A stretch of DNA of 64,000 bases from Methylophaga muralis (GCF_001720165.1 NZ_MCRI01000001.1:124001-188000); one strand, 5' to 3'; shown: positions 28,461 through 39,729, counted from the first letter of the stretch. Numbers and translations: made by a program. Notes: generated from the sequence alone by a model not told the origin.

Positions 28461-29081
28461 ATGTCACCAGCCAAACCGTCACCCGATAAACGCGAAGCCA
28501 TTTTTTGTGCAACGATAAAGCTGCTTGCTAAATATGGTTTTCATGGATTTTCTATTAAACAACTGGCTGAAGAGGCCGGTGTTGCAACTGGAACGATTTA
28601 TTTATATTTCAAAGATCGAGAAGATCTTATTCGGGAATTAAACACCCAAATCATCAATGATTTCGTCAAAGCCTCTCTTGAAGGGCATGATCCACAGTTA
28701 CCTCTTAAACAACAGTATCAACACATCTGTTTCAATATTTGGCAATTTTGTATCGAAAATTCTTGCATCACTCATTGCAAAGCACAATTTGATCATTTGC
28801 CTCCAGATGTATTACGCAGCCAACACAGCCATGCGTGGGATGGGCTTCAGCCTCTTAAACATTTGTTTGAACAGGGCCGTAAAACCCAGAAAATCAAAAA
28901 CTTACCTGACGATATTTTGATCAGTTTTAGTATTGAACCTTATCTGTATCTTGCTCGTCAGCACTTATTGGACATTATCAAAGTCGATAGCGAACAACTC
29001 ACCCACATCATTGATGCTAGCTGGGATGCTATTGCAGGCCCAGCTTCGAAAAATACAAACGGACAATTCCCTCAGGAGTAA
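28461..29081 (+). CDS. TetR/AcrR-family repressor of the efflux operon
   Basis: The 206-residue product has an N-terminal TetR helix-turn-helix (about residues 10-56), with FCATIKLLAKYGFHGFSIKQ and the recognition region VATGTIYLYFKDREDLIREL. A larger all-helical ligand domain follows. Its stop is 3 nt before the adaptor start of an RND pump. It should bind the perfect palindrome just upstream of its own start and release it on binding a pump substrate or toxic compound. The ligand cannot be read from the sequence. Confidence 0.92.
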   Translation: MSPAKPSPDKREAIFCATIKLLAKYGFHGFSIKQLAEEAGVATGTIYLYFKDREDLIRELNTQIINDFVKASLEGHDPQLPLKQQYQHICFNIWQFCIENSCITHCKAQFDHLPPDVLRSQHSHAWDGLQPLKHLFEQGRKTQKIKNLPDDILISFSIEPYLYLARQHLLDIIKVDSEQLTHIIDASWDAIAGPASKNTNGQFPQE

Positions 29082-29084
29082 TAC

Positions 29085-30262
29085 ATGCCAAGTTTTAACC
29101 TTTTTATTAAACAGTTAACTTTAAGTGGTTTGTTAGTGCTCGGATTAGTGGCATGTCAATCTGAGTCAAACACTACTCAAGATACAAATAGTGCTCCGCC
29201 ACCTGCAAAAGTGAATGTGGTGACCTTAATCAAACAGCCCGTCACCTTGACCACTGAATTGCCAGCTCGAACCATTGCATTTCGTCAGGCGGAAGTGCGT
29301 CCCCAAGTGAATGGCATTATCGAAAAACGCTTGTTTGAAGAAGGTGCTGATGTTGAAGCTGGACAACAGCTCTACCAAATAGATGCCGCGCCTTTTCAGG
29401 CAGCATTGCAAATGGCGAGGGCTGAATTGGCCAGAGCTGAAGCGAACCTGCAGTCCACTAAAGCACGTGAAGAACGCTTTAAAGGTTTGATCGACAATAA
29501 AGCGATTAGCCAACAAGATTACGATGATGCATTAGCGGCTTTCTTGCAATCACAGGCGGAAGTTGCTGTTGCCAAAGCCAATATTGAAACGGCACAAATC
29601 AATCTTCGCTATACCAAAGTGAATGCTCCCATTAGTGGTCGCATCGGACGTTCTAATGTGACCGAAGGTGCTTTGGTCACCGCACAACAAGCAGATCTAT
29701 TAGCCACTATTGTGCAAATTGATCCCATCTATGTTGATATTGCCCAGCCCTCAAAAAGGTTGCTGAGTCTGCGTAAACAATTGATAGAAAACAAAATTGA
29801 TAATGCGGCAGCCCCAACTGTCACACTGACATTAGAAGACAACAGTCAATATGAGCACAGTGGCGAGCTGCAATTTTCTGAAGTAAATGTGCAGGAATCG
29901 ACCGGCAGCATCGTGATTCGTGCCTTGTTTCCAAACCCCGAGGCTTATTGCTGCCGGGAATGTTTGTACGTGCGGATATGGAAGAAGCGTCTATTGATAA
30001 TGCACTGCTGGTGCCACAACGAGGTGTGTCATTTGATCGGGAAGGTAATGCTTCTGCCATGATCGTCAATGACAATAATCAGGTCGAACCACGTCAACTG
30101 AAAATTCGCCGTGAAGTGGGCCAATATTGGTTGGTCGATGAGGGACTAGCTGAAGGTGATCGTTTGATTGTCAGTGGCCTGCAGAAAATTGCTCCCGAAG
30201 CAACGGTCGAAATTGACAATAACGAACAGCAAACCCCAATGAACAACGGAACGGAGTCCTAA
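29085..30262 (+). pseudogene. RND efflux periplasmic adaptor, frameshifted
   Basis: AcrA/MexA-type membrane fusion protein linking the RND pump to the outer-membrane channel. An N-terminal lipobox GLVAC (Cys24) suggests a lipoprotein. The frame then shows the lipoyl half-motifs, an alpha-hairpin (QMARAELARAEANLQSTKAREERF) and the beta-barrel up to RALFPNPE. It then reads out of frame and stops at 30062. The family-typical LLLPGMFVRADMEEA resumes in another frame from 29945 and runs to 30262. One base is missing near 29942-29946, most simply in the GG or TT run, and adding it gives a 392-residue protein. The pump and channel genes are intact, so either this is a base-call error or the pump has lost its adaptor. 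Confidence 0.88.
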
Positions 30263-30263
30263 A

Positions 30264-33200
30264 ATGGCAAGGTTTTTTATAGACCGCCCAGTATTTGCCT
30301 GGGTCATCTCACTCCTTATCATGTTGGCAGGTTTGTTAGCGATACTGGAATTGCCAATTTCACAATATCCAGAAGTTGCTCCCCCATCGATTAATATTCG
30401 AGTGGAATACCCCGGTGCTGCCGCCCAGACACTAGAAAATACTGTCACTCAGGTCATCGAACAAAATATGACCGGTCTGGATAACATGCTTTACATGTCG
30501 TCCACCAGTGACTCCAGTGGTGTCGGTGAAATTAATATCACTTTTGAACCGGGTACTGATCCTGATATTGCCCAGGTTCAAGTACAAAATAAGCTGCAAT
30601 CAGCTATGCCTTTATTACCGACTATTGTTCAACAACAAGGCATTCGGGTAAATAAAGCGGGATTGGGCTTTATGATGGTCATCGGTTTTGTTTCAACTGA
30701 CGGTCGGATGGACAAATATGATATTGCCGATTTTGTTGGCGGTACTATTCAAGAGCCACTAAGCCGAGTAAATGGTGTTGGTCAAATTCAGATCTTCGGT
30801 TCTCAATACGCAATGCGCATATGGCTGAATGCTGACAGCATGGCGCATTATAATTTGACCAGCGATGATGTGGTCAGCGCTATTCAGGCACAAAACGTGC
30901 AGATTGCTGCTGGTGAATTAGGTGGTGCTCCAGCCATCCCTGGCCAGCAAATCAGTGCAAGTTTGATTGTGCAGACACAGCTAGAAACACCGGAACAATT
31001 TCGCAATATTTTATTGCGCGTCAATGAGGATGGCTCGCAGATCCGCATGGGCGATATTGCACGAGTCGAACTGGGCGGTGAAAACTATCAGTTTGAAACC
31101 GAATATAACCGTCAAACAGCGACAGGACTGGCCATAACTCTGGCCTCCGGTGCCAATGCGTTGGATACGGCTCAAGGCGTTCGGGATCGTCTTGCCGAAT
31201 TAGAGCCGTTCTTTCCTCAAGGATTAGAAACGGTTTATCCATATGACACCACACCATTTGTAAAACTTTCAATCGAAAGTGTTGTAAAAACGCTGATTGA
31301 AGCCATTATTCTGGTTTTTCTGGTGATGTATCTGTTTTTACAAAACCTGCGTGCCACGTTGATACCAACGATTGCCGTACCGGTAGTATTGCTGGGTACC
31401 TTCGCCATTCTCTATGCCTTTGGCTTTTCGATAAACACCTTAACCATGTTTGGCATGGTGTTGGCGATTGGTTTATTGGTGGATGATGCCATCGTCGTCG
31501 TGGAAAACGTAGAACGGGTCATGCATGAAGATGGCTTGTCACCACGTGAAGCCACGCGTAAATCTATGGGACAGATTACCGGTGCTCTGGTCGGGATTGC
31601 CCTGGTAGTTTCGGCCGTGTTTATACCCATGGCTTTCTTTGGCGGATCAACCGGCGTTATCTACCGGCAATTCTCCATTACCGTTGTTTCCGCCATGGCA
31701 TTATCGGTGTTAGTGGCATTAACGTTAACGCCGGCATTATGTGCCACATTATTAAAACCAGTTGATCCTGAGCATTATCAGAAACGCGGCTTTTTCGGCC
31801 TGTTTAATCGTGGCTTTGACAAGCTGAGTAACGGTTATCAAAGCAGTGTACGACACATTCTTGCCAGAATGGGCCGGTATGCCCTGCTTTACTTAGTCAT
31901 TGTGGGTTTATTGGCTTATCTGTTCACCAAATTGCCAGGAGCCTTTTTGCCTGAAGAAGATCAAGGCATTTTGTTTAATCAAATGACCTTACCAGCAAAT
32001 GCTTCTAAAGAACGATCGATGGAAGTCATGAACCAGATTGAAGATTTTTTCCTCGATGAAGAGGCAGATAATGTCGAATCGGTGTTCTCCGTCATTGGTT
32101 TCAGCTTCGCTGGCCGCGGTCAAAATAATGGTATCGCGTTCGTCAATATGAAAGATTGGTCTGAGCGCCCAAATCCTGAGCAACATGTCCAACAAGTTGC
32201 TGGTCGGGCGATGGGCTTTTTCAGTCAAATAAAGGATGCCATGGCATTTCCTTTCGTTCCGCCACCGATAATTGAACTTGGCACTGCAAGCGGCTTTAAC
32301 CTCCATTTAAAAGATGTTGGTGGTGTAGGACATGATGCGTTGATGAATGCCCGTAATCAATTACTGGGCATGGCTTCACAGGATCCTCGTTTAATGGGTG
32401 TGCGCCCGAACGGACAAGAAGACACTCCCCAATTCAAGATTGATATCGATCATGAAAAGGCGGCTGCATTTGGCGTGTCATTAGCGGAAATCAATCGTAC
32501 TTTCAGCAGTGTCTGGGCGCCGAGTTATGTCAATGATTTTATTGATAACCAACGGGTCAAAAGGGTTTATATTCAAGGTGATGCGCCATTTCGGATGATG
32601 CCGGAAGATGTTGGCAACTGGTATGTTCGCAATAGTATTGGCGAAATGGTGCCGTTATCCGCCGTCACCAGTGGTCGTTGGATTGACGGCTCTCCAAGAC
32701 TCGAACGATACAACGGAGTATCCTCTCGCAATATTCAAGGTGAAGGCGCTCCCGGCGTGAGCTCTGGCGATGCGATGCTGGCAATGGAAGAGTTGATAAG
32801 TCAGCTGCCAGACGGTATCGGTTATGAATGGACTGGTATTTCATTCCAGGAAAAACAATCCGGCAACCAAGCACCACTGCTTTATGGGCTTTCAATACTG
32901 GTGGTATTTTTATGTCTGGCAGCACTTTATGAAAGCTGGACCGTACCCTTCTCAGTAATGCTGGTGGTGCCGTTGGGTATCATCGGGGCGGTGCTATTTG
33001 CGATTGGTCGCGAGTTGTCAAATGACGTGTATTTTCAGGTTGGCCTGTTAACGACGATAGGTCTTTCTTCTCGAAATGCCATTCTGATTGTTGAGTTTGC
33101 CAAAACCTTGTATGAGGACGGTTTGTCTCTGGTGGATGCCACATTGGAGGCGGTACGCATGCGTTTACGCCCAATTGCGATGACAGCCTTAACCTTTATG

Positions 33201-33410
33201 TTAGGCGTTACACCGCTCATGATCAGTACCGGTGCTGGTTCAGCAAGTCAAAATGCCATTGGTACCGCCGTGTTTGGTGGCATGGTGACCGCAACAGGCC
33301 TGGCAATATTCTTTGTTCCAATGTTTTTTGTGATGGTCTTTACATTAGCCAGCAAAATGACTGGTAAAACGCCTGCCAAACAGCAGGTTTCTCAAGGAGA
33401 ATCGGCATGA
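30264..33410 (+). CDS. RND multidrug efflux permease, HAE1 family (AcrB/MexB-like)
   Basis: Inner-membrane proton-driven pump. The 1048-residue product has the standard 12-helix layout and two large periplasmic loops. It starts [23 protein letters not shown] and contains [19 protein letters not shown] with the paired aspartates of the proton relay in helix 4. It also has [38 protein letters not shown] and the repeat-2 counterpart [15 protein letters not shown]. It begins 1 nt after the adaptor stop and overlaps the outer-membrane factor gene by 4 nt (ATGA). Substrates are not predictable; probable efflux of drugs, dyes or solvents under control of the upstream TetR-type repressor. Confidence 0.96.
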   Translation: MARFFIDRPVFAWVISLLIMLAGLLAILELPISQYPEVAPPSINIRVEYPGAAAQTLENTVTQVIEQNMTGLDNMLYMSSTSDSSGVGEINITFEPGTDPDIAQVQVQNKLQSAMPLLPTIVQQQGIRVNKAGLGFMMVIGFVSTDGRMDKYDIADFVGGTIQEPLSRVNGVGQIQIFGSQYAMRIWLNADSMAHYNLTSDDVVSAIQAQNVQIAAGELGGAPAIPGQQISASLIVQTQLETPEQFRNILLRVNEDGSQIRMGDIARVELGGENYQFETEYNRQTATGLAITLASGANALDTAQGVRDRLAELEPFFPQGLETVYPYDTTPFVKLSIESVVKTLIEAIILVFLVMYLFLQNLRATLIPTIAVPVVLLGTFAILYAFGFSINTLTMFGMVLAIGLLVDDAIVVVENVERVMHEDGLSPREATRKSMGQITGALVGIALVVSAVFIPMAFFGGSTGVIYRQFSITVVSAMALSVLVALTLTPALCATLLKPVDPEHYQKRGFFGLFNRGFDKLSNGYQSSVRHILARMGRYALLYLVIVGLLAYLFTKLPGAFLPEEDQGILFNQMTLPANASKERSMEVMNQIEDFFLDEEADNVESVFSVIGFSFAGRGQNNGIAFVNMKDWSERPNPEQHVQQVAGRAMGFFSQIKDAMAFPFVPPPIIELGTASGFNLHLKDVGGVGHDALMNARNQLLGMASQDPRLMGVRPNGQEDTPQFKIDIDHEKAAAFGVSLAEINRTFSSVWAPSYVNDFIDNQRVKRVYIQGDAPFRMMPEDVGNWYVRNSIGEMVPLSAVTSGRWIDGSPRLERYNGVSSRNIQGEGAPGVSSGDAMLAMEELISQLPDGIGYEWTGISFQEKQSGNQAPLLYGLSILVVFLCLAALYESWTVPFSVMLVVPLGIIGAVLFAIGRELSNDVYFQVGLLTTIGLSSRNAILIVEFAKTLYEDGLSLVDATLEAVRMRLRPIAMTALTFMLGVTPLMISTGAGSASQNAIGTAVFGGMVTATGLAIFFVPMFFVMVFTLASKMTGKTPAKQQVSQGESA

Positions 33411-34843
33411 ATGCCAAATTGAAACTGATTTCTGTAATGACATTGTCAGCCATGCTTAGCGCGTGCTCAATGATTCCTGAATATCAACGTCCGGCAAATC
33501 CTGTGATGCTGGAAAGCAGTGAATCGATTGTCGATGCTTCTTTAGCTGCGGATACCGGCTGGCAGGAATTTTATCAGGACAAACAATTACAACAATTAAT
33601 TGCTTTGTCACTGGAAAATAACCGCAACCTTCGCGCTACGGTGTTGCAGGTTGAGCAACTGCGGGCACAGTATAAAATCCAGCGGGCAGAGCTGTTACCT
33701 GCTTTAAATGCCAACGCCAGTGCTACCCGTCAACGTGTACCGGAAAGTTTAAATACTACTGGTCTGGGCGGCAGTGGAGTCTACGATGAGTATCAGATCG
33801 GAGTAGGTATTTCGGCATGGGAAATCGACTTTTTCGGCCGAATTGACAGCTTGCAACAAGCCGCTTTGGAACAATTCCTTGCCAGTGAAGCCAGTCGAAA
33901 AAGCATTCAATTAACCCTGGTTTCTGAAGTAGCCGATGCCTGGTTCAGCTGGCAAGCTACCATTGCCCAGTTAGAATTCTCCCGCTCCACTCGTGAAGCC
34001 CGCGAGGAAAGTTATGAATTGATTAACAAGCGTTTTGAATCAGGTTTAGCTTCTGAGCTTGCTTTACGACAAGCTGAAACCGCTTTGCATGAAGCACGTA
34101 TTGCAGAGTCTTTATATCAACAACAGGCTAATCAGAACTTTACCGCTCTGGAATTATTAGTCGGCCAGACATTGGACCGCCAGCAATGGACGGCGAAATG
34201 GAATGATGATGAGCACACACTGCAAGATCTGCCGGTAAATCTATCTTCTGAAGTATTGCTGGCCAGGCCCGATGTGATGCAGGCGGAACACCAGGTTAAA
34301 GCAGCCAATGCCAACATCGGTGCGGCCAGAGCAGCCTTTTTCCCACGAATAAGCCTGACGAGTTCGCTGGGTTTGGGCGGCTCATCACCTTCAGACTTAA
34401 CTAACACAGGTAATCGTCTCTGGCAGATTTCGCCTCAATTATCCCTACCGCTACTTGATTGGGGTGTAAATGATGCCAATCTTGATGTGGCTGAATTGCA
34501 AAAAGATATTAATATCGCCCGTTATCAGGAAACTATCCAGCAAGCTTTCAAAGAAGTGTTGGATGAAATGCAGGCAAGGGTCACACTTGATGCGCAGCTT
34601 ACAGCACAACAAGATTTAACCAAAGCCACTGGCCGCAGTCTGGAACTGGCTGAAATTCGCTATGACGCCGGTGTCGACAGCTATCTGGAAGTACTGGATG
34701 CCCAACGCAGTCACATTGATGCTCAATTAGCTCAAATTGATACCCAGCTGGCTCGACTGCGAAATCAATTAACACTTTACAAAGCATTGGGCGGGGGCTT
34801 GAAAGCCTACTCTGGTGAAGTGATTGAACAGGCAACACCCTGA
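33407..34843 (+). CDS. Outer-membrane efflux lipoprotein, NodT/OprM family
   Basis: TolC-like channel forming the outer-membrane part of the RND pump. The 478-residue product has a lipoprotein signal with lipobox LSAC (Cys20). Two OEP repeats follow with long alpha-helical segments, and typical stretches are [27 protein letters not shown] and [34 protein letters not shown]. The start overlaps the pump stop by 4 nt, so it is translationally coupled. The operon order regulator-adaptor-pump-channel is complete. Confidence 0.94.
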   Translation: MNAKLKLISVMTLSAMLSACSMIPEYQRPANPVMLESSESIVDASLAADTGWQEFYQDKQLQQLIALSLENNRNLRATVLQVEQLRAQYKIQRAELLPALNANASATRQRVPESLNTTGLGGSGVYDEYQIGVGISAWEIDFFGRIDSLQQAALEQFLASEASRKSIQLTLVSEVADAWFSWQATIAQLEFSRSTREAREESYELINKRFESGLASELALRQAETALHEARIAESLYQQQANQNFTALELLVGQTLDRQQWTAKWNDDEHTLQDLPVNLSSEVLLARPDVMQAEHQVKAANANIGAARAAFFPRISLTSSLGLGGSSPSDLTNTGNRLWQISPQLSLPLLDWGVNDANLDVAELQKDINIARYQETIQQAFKEVLDEMQARVTLDAQLTAQQDLTKATGRSLELAEIRYDAGVDSYLEVLDAQRSHIDAQLAQIDTQLARLRNQLTLYKALGGGLKAYSGEVIEQATP

Positions 34844-34922
34844 AAAAGAGTTGGTTTAAAGAACCGTTTATCGTTATGCTAGGTAACAATCTTTTTTAAA
34901 TCACTAGCAAAGGAGCGACAAA

Positions 34923-35102
34923 ATGGGCGTTGAAGTCGGTGGCCTGTTAGGCCTGATTTGGCTGATCATCATCATTTGGGCCATTCTCAAAGTGGCAAAA
35001 AGTGGTGCCGGAACAATGGCCAAAGTGTTATGGATTTTAATATTGTTGTTCTTCCCGTTAATTGGTCTGATTTTATGGTTCTTACTAGGACCTAAAGGCT
35101 AG
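34923..35102 (+). CDS. Small two-helix membrane protein, PLDc_N type
   Basis: This 59-residue protein has an AGGAG ribosome site 7 nt before the ATG. It has two hydrophobic helices (about residues 6-23 and 34-55) with the pattern GLLGLIWLIIIIWAI, a short basic turn, and VLWILILLFFPLIGLILWFL ending GPKG. This matches the phospholipase-D nuclease N-terminal (PLDc_N) small membrane domain, found alone in many bacteria. Function unknown. It lies 79 nt after the efflux operon and is followed by a hairpin, so it may be a separate small unit. Confidence 0.85.
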   Translation: MGVEVGGLLGLIWLIIIIWAILKVAKSGAGTMAKVLWILILLFFPLIGLILWFLLGPKG

Positions 35103-35112
35103 CGAAAAATAT

Positions 35113-35149
35113 CACCCCGAACACACTTACAAGTATGTTCGGGGTGTTT
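35113..35149 (+). terminator. Hairpin terminator after the PLDc_N gene
   Basis: An 11-bp perfect stem (CACCCCGAACA/TGTTCGGGGTG) with a further inner ACTT/AAGT pair is followed by only TTTC, so it is strong in structure but has a poor T tract. Confidence 0.7.
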
Positions 35150-35294
35150 CAGCACCACATCCGGCATGCAATATGCCAATAATGTAAGCATTTTTATCTT
35201 TTTGCATTGTCAGCGCCGAGACGTTTACGTCTAATTGATACAACATATTGCATGACTCTTGCGATTCTTCAGAATCCATAAAGGGAGTTTGACC

Positions 35295-37358
35295 ATGCAA
35301 ACCAAGTCATCGAAAATTCCATCCACAATCTTAGTACCTGTTTTTGTTCCCGCCGTTGTCATTACCTTGCTGTTGGTGATCGGCACTATTAGTAATCCCG
35401 AATTGGCTGGTGAAGCCTTTGCTGCCACGCTGAGTTACATGACCAAAACCTTTGGCTGGTTTTACATGTTGGCTGTTGCTTTCTTTCTGGTTTTTATTGT
35501 GACCGTCGCAATATCCAGCTGGGGAAAAACCAAATTAGGCCCCGATCATGCTGAGCCGCAATATAGCTTTCCCGCCTGGTTTGCCATGTTATTTTCTGCA
35601 GGTTATGGCATAGCCTTATTATTTTTTGGTGTGGCTGAGCCCGTTTTGCACTATGCCTCTCCCCCACAGGGCGCTCCAGAAACCATCGATGCCGCCAAGC
35701 AAGCAATGCAAATTGCCTTTTTTCACTGGGGTTTCCATATCTGGGCGATTTATGGATTAACCGGTTTGGTTCTGGCTTATTTTGCCTTTCGACATGGTTT
35801 GCCGTTATCAATGCGTTCAGCTCTTTATCCGTTGATCGGCGAGCGAATTTATGGACCGATTGGCCATACCGTTGATGTCATCGCTATTCTCGGTACCTTA
35901 TTTGGTATTGCCACCACGCTTGGGCTCTCGGTAGCTCAAATTAATGCCGGGATGAATTATTTATGGCCAAGCATTCCGGTCAGCATTTTTGTGCAAGTGG
36001 TGACCATTGCCGGCATTACCTTACTGGCGATTTTGTCGGTGGTGGCAGGCCTTGATAAAGGCGTCAAACGCTTGTCTATCCTCAATATGGTGCTGGCGGT
36101 ATCGTTAATGCTGTTTGTGTTTATTGCCGGGCCAAGCATTATTATTCTTGAAACCTTTTTACAAAACACCGGCAGTTATCTCAACAATATTGTTGAACGA
36201 ACCTTTAACTTGCAGGCCTATACCCGCAGTGACTGGATCGGTAACTGGACCTTATTTATCTTTGGCTGGACTATTGCGTGGGCACCTTTTGTCGGGCTGT
36301 TTATTGCCAAAATCAGTCGTGGTCGGACCATTCGTCAGTTTGTGTTTGGGGTGTTGCTGGTTCCAACGATTTTCACCTTTATCTGGTTTTCCATTTTTGG
36401 TGATACTGCACTCAATATGATCATGCATCAGGGTTACACCGCGTTGATTACCGAGGTACAGAATGACACTGCCATTGCGTTATTTAAGCTTTATGAGCGG
36501 TTGCCTCTGACCTCGATTGTGTCGTTTATCACTGTAATTTTAATCATGACGTTCTTTGTCACATCTTCTGACTCGGGGTCATTGGTGATTGATTCATTAG
36601 CTTCTGGCGGTGCCAGCGTCACGCCAGTATGGCAACGGGTTTTCTGGGCAACTATGGAAGGATTGGTAGCAGCGGCATTATTAATTGCCGGTGGCTTGAG
36701 TGCCCTGCAAACCATGAGTATTACCAGTGCATTGCCATTTGCCATCATTATGGTACTTGCAGCCATCGGTATGTGGCGGGCTTTGGCAATTGAAGGTCAT
36801 CGTGAGGCGAGTCTGTCAGCCTATATGCATAGCTCACAACATAGCCCTGGTAGCTGGAAAAAACGCTTGGCCGGATTGATTCATTATCCGGATTATCAGC
36901 AAGTAGCTGATTTTATTAAAAACACTGCTCATCCGGCTATGCAGAATGTTGAAGCGGTATTGAATGAAAAAGGCTGGCCAGTAAATGTATTTTTTGATGA
37001 TACCCAGCATCGGGCCTATATCGAGGTGGTACGAGCGGAAGAGCTCGACTTTATTTATGAGATCCGTATGCGTGGCTATGCCATGCCGACCTTTGCCTAC
37101 CCGCAGATGGCAAGTGATGAAGATGGTGACAAACGTTATTACCGTGCTGAAGTCTTTATGCGCAGAGGCGGTGCAGCTTATGATGTGTTTAACTGTGATC
37201 AGCAGGAAGTCATTGATGACATTCTGAATCAGTTTGAAAAATATCTGCATTTCATTCATATCTCACCCGGCATCTTGCCCTGGAAAATGCAGGAGCATGA
37301 TGAAATGCTGAATGCAAAAGGCGAGTTGAATGATGAAAGGTTAAAACCCTCTGAATAA
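35295..37358 (+). CDS. betT: BCCT-family choline/betaine transporter (BetT-like)
   Basis: Imports choline, betaine or related quaternary ammonium compounds, mainly for osmoprotection. The 687-residue product has 12 membrane segments and then a soluble tail of about 170 residues, as in BetT. Family features include AEPVLHYASPP, FHWGFHIWAIYGLTG and the BCCT signature GWTIAWAPFVGLFIAKISRGRTIRQF. The ATG at 35295 has a GGGAG site 8 nt upstream; a longer frame from 35259 lacks one. The Bet oxidation genes are not nearby, so uptake may supply an osmolyte or feed a pathway elsewhere. The exact substrate is uncertain. Confidence 0.9.
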   Translation: MQTKSSKIPSTILVPVFVPAVVITLLLVIGTISNPELAGEAFAATLSYMTKTFGWFYMLAVAFFLVFIVTVAISSWGKTKLGPDHAEPQYSFPAWFAMLFSAGYGIALLFFGVAEPVLHYASPPQGAPETIDAAKQAMQIAFFHWGFHIWAIYGLTGLVLAYFAFRHGLPLSMRSALYPLIGERIYGPIGHTVDVIAILGTLFGIATTLGLSVAQINAGMNYLWPSIPVSIFVQVVTIAGITLLAILSVVAGLDKGVKRLSILNMVLAVSLMLFVFIAGPSIIILETFLQNTGSYLNNIVERTFNLQAYTRSDWIGNWTLFIFGWTIAWAPFVGLFIAKISRGRTIRQFVFGVLLVPTIFTFIWFSIFGDTALNMIMHQGYTALITEVQNDTAIALFKLYERLPLTSIVSFITVILIMTFFVTSSDSGSLVIDSLASGGASVTPVWQRVFWATMEGLVAAALLIAGGLSALQTMSITSALPFAIIMVLAAIGMWRALAIEGHREASLSAYMHSSQHSPGSWKKRLAGLIHYPDYQQVADFIKNTAHPAMQNVEAVLNEKGWPVNVFFDDTQHRAYIEVVRAEELDFIYEIRMRGYAMPTFAYPQMASDEDGDKRYYRAEVFMRRGGAAYDVFNCDQQEVIDDILNQFEKYLHFIHISPGILPWKMQEHDEMLNAKGELNDERLKPSE

Positions 37359-37367
37359 ACCAATGTT

Positions 37368-37401
37368 ACTCACTCCAGCATGATCAGCTGGAGTGAGTTT
37401 T
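37368..37401 (+). terminator. Intrinsic terminator after betT
   Basis: A 12-bp perfect stem (ACTCACTCCAGC/GCTGGAGTGAGT) is followed by TTTT on the plus strand. It abuts the end of the convergent porin gene and may serve both sides. Confidence 0.85.
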
Positions 37402-38445
37402 ACATGTTCAGATCATAACGAAACCCTACTAAAAATAGTTTTCCGCCCCTGATATTGGCATCAAAACCATCAAGCCCAGCTTGTTTGGCCGTCATCGCGG
37501 CAGTTTCCTGCTCTTGGTAAAACTCTGCAAACAGTCTTAAATCCTGATTGATTCGGTGATCGATTCCCAAATGAATGACCGCTTCACCATATGCTTCAAC
37601 ATTTGCCAGCATGATTTTGTAAGTATTTTTCCCTTGATAATAAGCACTGTATAAATTAAAGGCTTGTGCTCTATCACCATAAAAACTGTTGGGATTATCG
37701 GTATCGGTTATTTCGTATTTAGCAGCCCAAGACCATGAGCCTTTCGCATGGGACAATGTTAAGCCATACAACCGGTCTTTGTAACCACTGCCATTTCCAC
37801 GATCGTCCATTCCAATTGCTAGACGTGTCTTATCAGCAAACTGATAACTGGCAACCGCTTGAATACGACGGTCATCAATCCTGGACGGTGAACGGATATT
37901 GCCATGACGCGTCGAATAAGAACCGCCCAAACTGAAGCCATTCCAGAATATTGGACTTTCATAAGCCAGAGTTTCTTTCACTCGAAAGGTCGTGTAGGTT
38001 GCAAAGCCACTGTAAAAGCTACTGAACTGATCTACTGGAAAGGTAATAGCGTTGTAATACGGCATCCACTGCTGCCCTGCCGTTATCCTGCCGGCTTGAC
38101 TGGTCAGACCTATTAAACCGACGCGGATATTTTCTTTTTTATCACGTCCGGCTTCGCCTGATCATATGAATCACGAAATCGAAAATTCGCACTATCAAAT
38201 GGAAGTTCCAGCTGGGCGAATAACGAGGTGTTTTGAGAGAATACATAAGCAGCATTGAAACCAACTCTGGAATAAGCATCACGTAAACCACCATAGCCAG
38301 ACATGATTTGCTGATTATCTGGAATGACGGTTTCTGCCTGCATCCTAATTGAGCTATAAAAATTGTAGCTGAAGGCTGGTTCATCGGCTTGGACTGTCGA
38401 GGCAGAAGCCAAACTCAACCACAACATTGTTGTTGATAATCTCAT
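37400..38445 (-). pseudogene. Outer-membrane porin, frameshifted
   Basis: The N-terminal frame starts at 38445 with AGGAG 8 nt upstream and a signal peptide (MRLSTTMLWLSLASASTVQA). It gives early beta strands and a YSRVGFNAAYVFSQNTSLFAQLELPFD stretch typical of porin loops, and stops at 38113. The following strands (GEAGRDKKENIRVGLIGL, then AGRITAGQQWMPYYNAITFPVDQF) lie in another frame through to 37400. One missing base at the GG run near 38157-38158 (plus-strand CC) would join them as DQGEAGRDKKENIRVG and give a 348-residue general porin. The protein ends RYDLNM rather than with the usual aromatic residue. It may be a base-call error or true loss of the porin. Confidence 0.82.
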
Positions 38446-38527
38446 CGCACACTCCTAATGTCTTTAGTGTGGCGATCAAAGCGTTATGTAGCAAATGAAA
38501 ATGAGAAAACAGCTCTAAATTGCAGAC

Positions 38528-38562
38528 AAAAAAAACCCGGCGTACTTAGCAGTAACACCGGG
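38528..38562 (-). terminator. Intrinsic terminator inside the porin leader region
   Basis: On the minus strand a CCCGG/CCGGG stem with further internal pairs and a GCTA loop is followed by eight T residues. It lies 83 nt before the porin start on the same strand, so it would end a short leader transcript or small RNA before porin. Confidence 0.75.
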
Positions 38563-38612
38563 AAAGGGCAAACAAACAATAAATCTCTCAGGGTTTAAAC
38601 AGATTGTGTATT

Positions 38613-38629
38613 GATTAACGATGTTAATC
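38613..38629. promoter_or_regulatory. Palindrome with LysR-type T-N11-A form
   Basis: GATTAACGATGTTAATC is a perfect 7-3-7 palindrome containing a T-N11-A core, as bound by LysR-type regulators. It lies between the lysR gene and the divergent porin. Confidence 0.45.
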
Positions 38630-38811
38630 CTTTCTTAACCGTAACTTGTTTAAGCTAAAGCAACTGAAATCAGACCATCATGGATAGCTGGTAGAGATTC
38701 AATTTCTTCAATACAATGCACTACTCTTAATGCAGATGATATTGTTTATCATTTGTATTTAAAAGTAGCTAATCATCAACGTCAAGTTGCAAAAAACTGA
38801 ACAGGATTATT

Positions 38812-39729
38812 ATGAAAAAACGTGCAGTTTTGCCAGATATGAGAGCGGTAAGCGCCTTTATTGAAATTATTCGCAGTGGAAGTTTAACGTTTACCGCTGA
38901 ACAACTCGATATTCCAAAATCAACTTTAAGCAGGCGAATAACCCAACTTGAAGAGCGAATAGGCCAAAAATTACTGCGACGAGAATCAAACCGACTTATT
39001 CCAACACAGGCAGGACAATTATTTGCAGATTATTGCCAGCAGTTTATTGAACTGGCTCAGCAGAGCCAGCTGGCATTGGATGCTCTGCAGATGGAAGTGA
39101 GTGGAGAACTCAACTTTACTTTCCACAATGCGTTTAGTTGCTGTTGGCTCAGCGATAAAGTGGAAACACTGATGGCTGAACATCCTAAATTACATCTTAA
39201 AATGCGAACCGGTTTTAGTTTGCCTCAGGCTGCTGAGGGAGAATCGGTCATCTTATGGTTAGGGAAAGTCTCTGATAACGGTTTACGCCATGAATGCCTT
39301 GGCCAGCTTACCCAAGGTATTTATGCCAGCCCACACTATTTGCAACAGGCGGCTGAAATCATCCATCCACGACAGCTAATCGAACATAAGTGGATTGATA
39401 CCCTTGATCAAGCAACGCAAGAAGTAACTTTAACTCATCCAGATGAAAAACCATTTAAGTTGCCAGTAAGGCCATCCCGCATGTCAGCGGATCAGTTTAT
39501 GATGCAGGCCGATGCCGTAGCCCGTGGTAGGGGTTTAGGGTTTTATCCGGACTGGTTGGCTGAGTTGAAATTAAATAACGAACCTCACACGCTACAAAGG
39601 TGTTTACCAGAATGGAATGGACCCAGCTTACCCATTTGGTTAATGTACCCCTATGGGCATTTATCACGTCGAACCAGGGTCTTTATTGAACATCTAAAAG
39701 CCGAACTTCCTGCGGCATGGAATAACTAA
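38812..39729 (+). CDS. LysR-family transcriptional regulator
   Basis: The 305-residue product has an N-terminal winged helix-turn-helix (about residues 8-67: MRAVSAFIEIIRSGSLTFTA, then IPKSTLSRRITQLEERIGQKLL). The C-terminal effector-binding domain (about 95-300) resembles the periplasmic-binding-like fold of the CrgA/DsdC branch. It is divergent from the frameshifted porin, and the intergenic region has a T-N11-A palindrome, so porin regulation is a fair guess. The inducer is unknown. Confidence 0.92.
   Translation: MKKRAVLPDMRAVSAFIEIIRSGSLTFTAEQLDIPKSTLSRRITQLEERIGQKLLRRESNRLIPTQAGQLFADYCQQFIELAQQSQLALDALQMEVSGELNFTFHNAFSCCWLSDKVETLMAEHPKLHLKMRTGFSLPQAAEGESVILWLGKVSDNGLRHECLGQLTQGIYASPHYLQQAAEIIHPRQLIEHKWIDTLDQATQEVTLTHPDEKPFKLPVRPSRMSADQFMMQADAVARGRGLGFYPDWLAELKLNNEPHTLQRCLPEWNGPSLPIWLMYPYGHLSRRTRVFIEHLKAELPAAWNN

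Larger units (their letters stand above)
38446..38811. other. 366-bp divergent regulatory region between porin and lysR
   Basis: This region holds no convincing gene. It contains a minus-strand terminator-like hairpin (38528-38562), a perfect 17-bp palindrome (38613-38629) and AT-rich stretches suitable for promoters of both genes. Confidence 0.6.

Noticed and set aside
38641-38730. A possible 23-codon minus-strand ORF beginning with GTG upstream of the porin leader terminator
   Set aside because: It has no clear ribosome site and no recognisable product; a non-coding leader or small RNA explains the terminator equally well.
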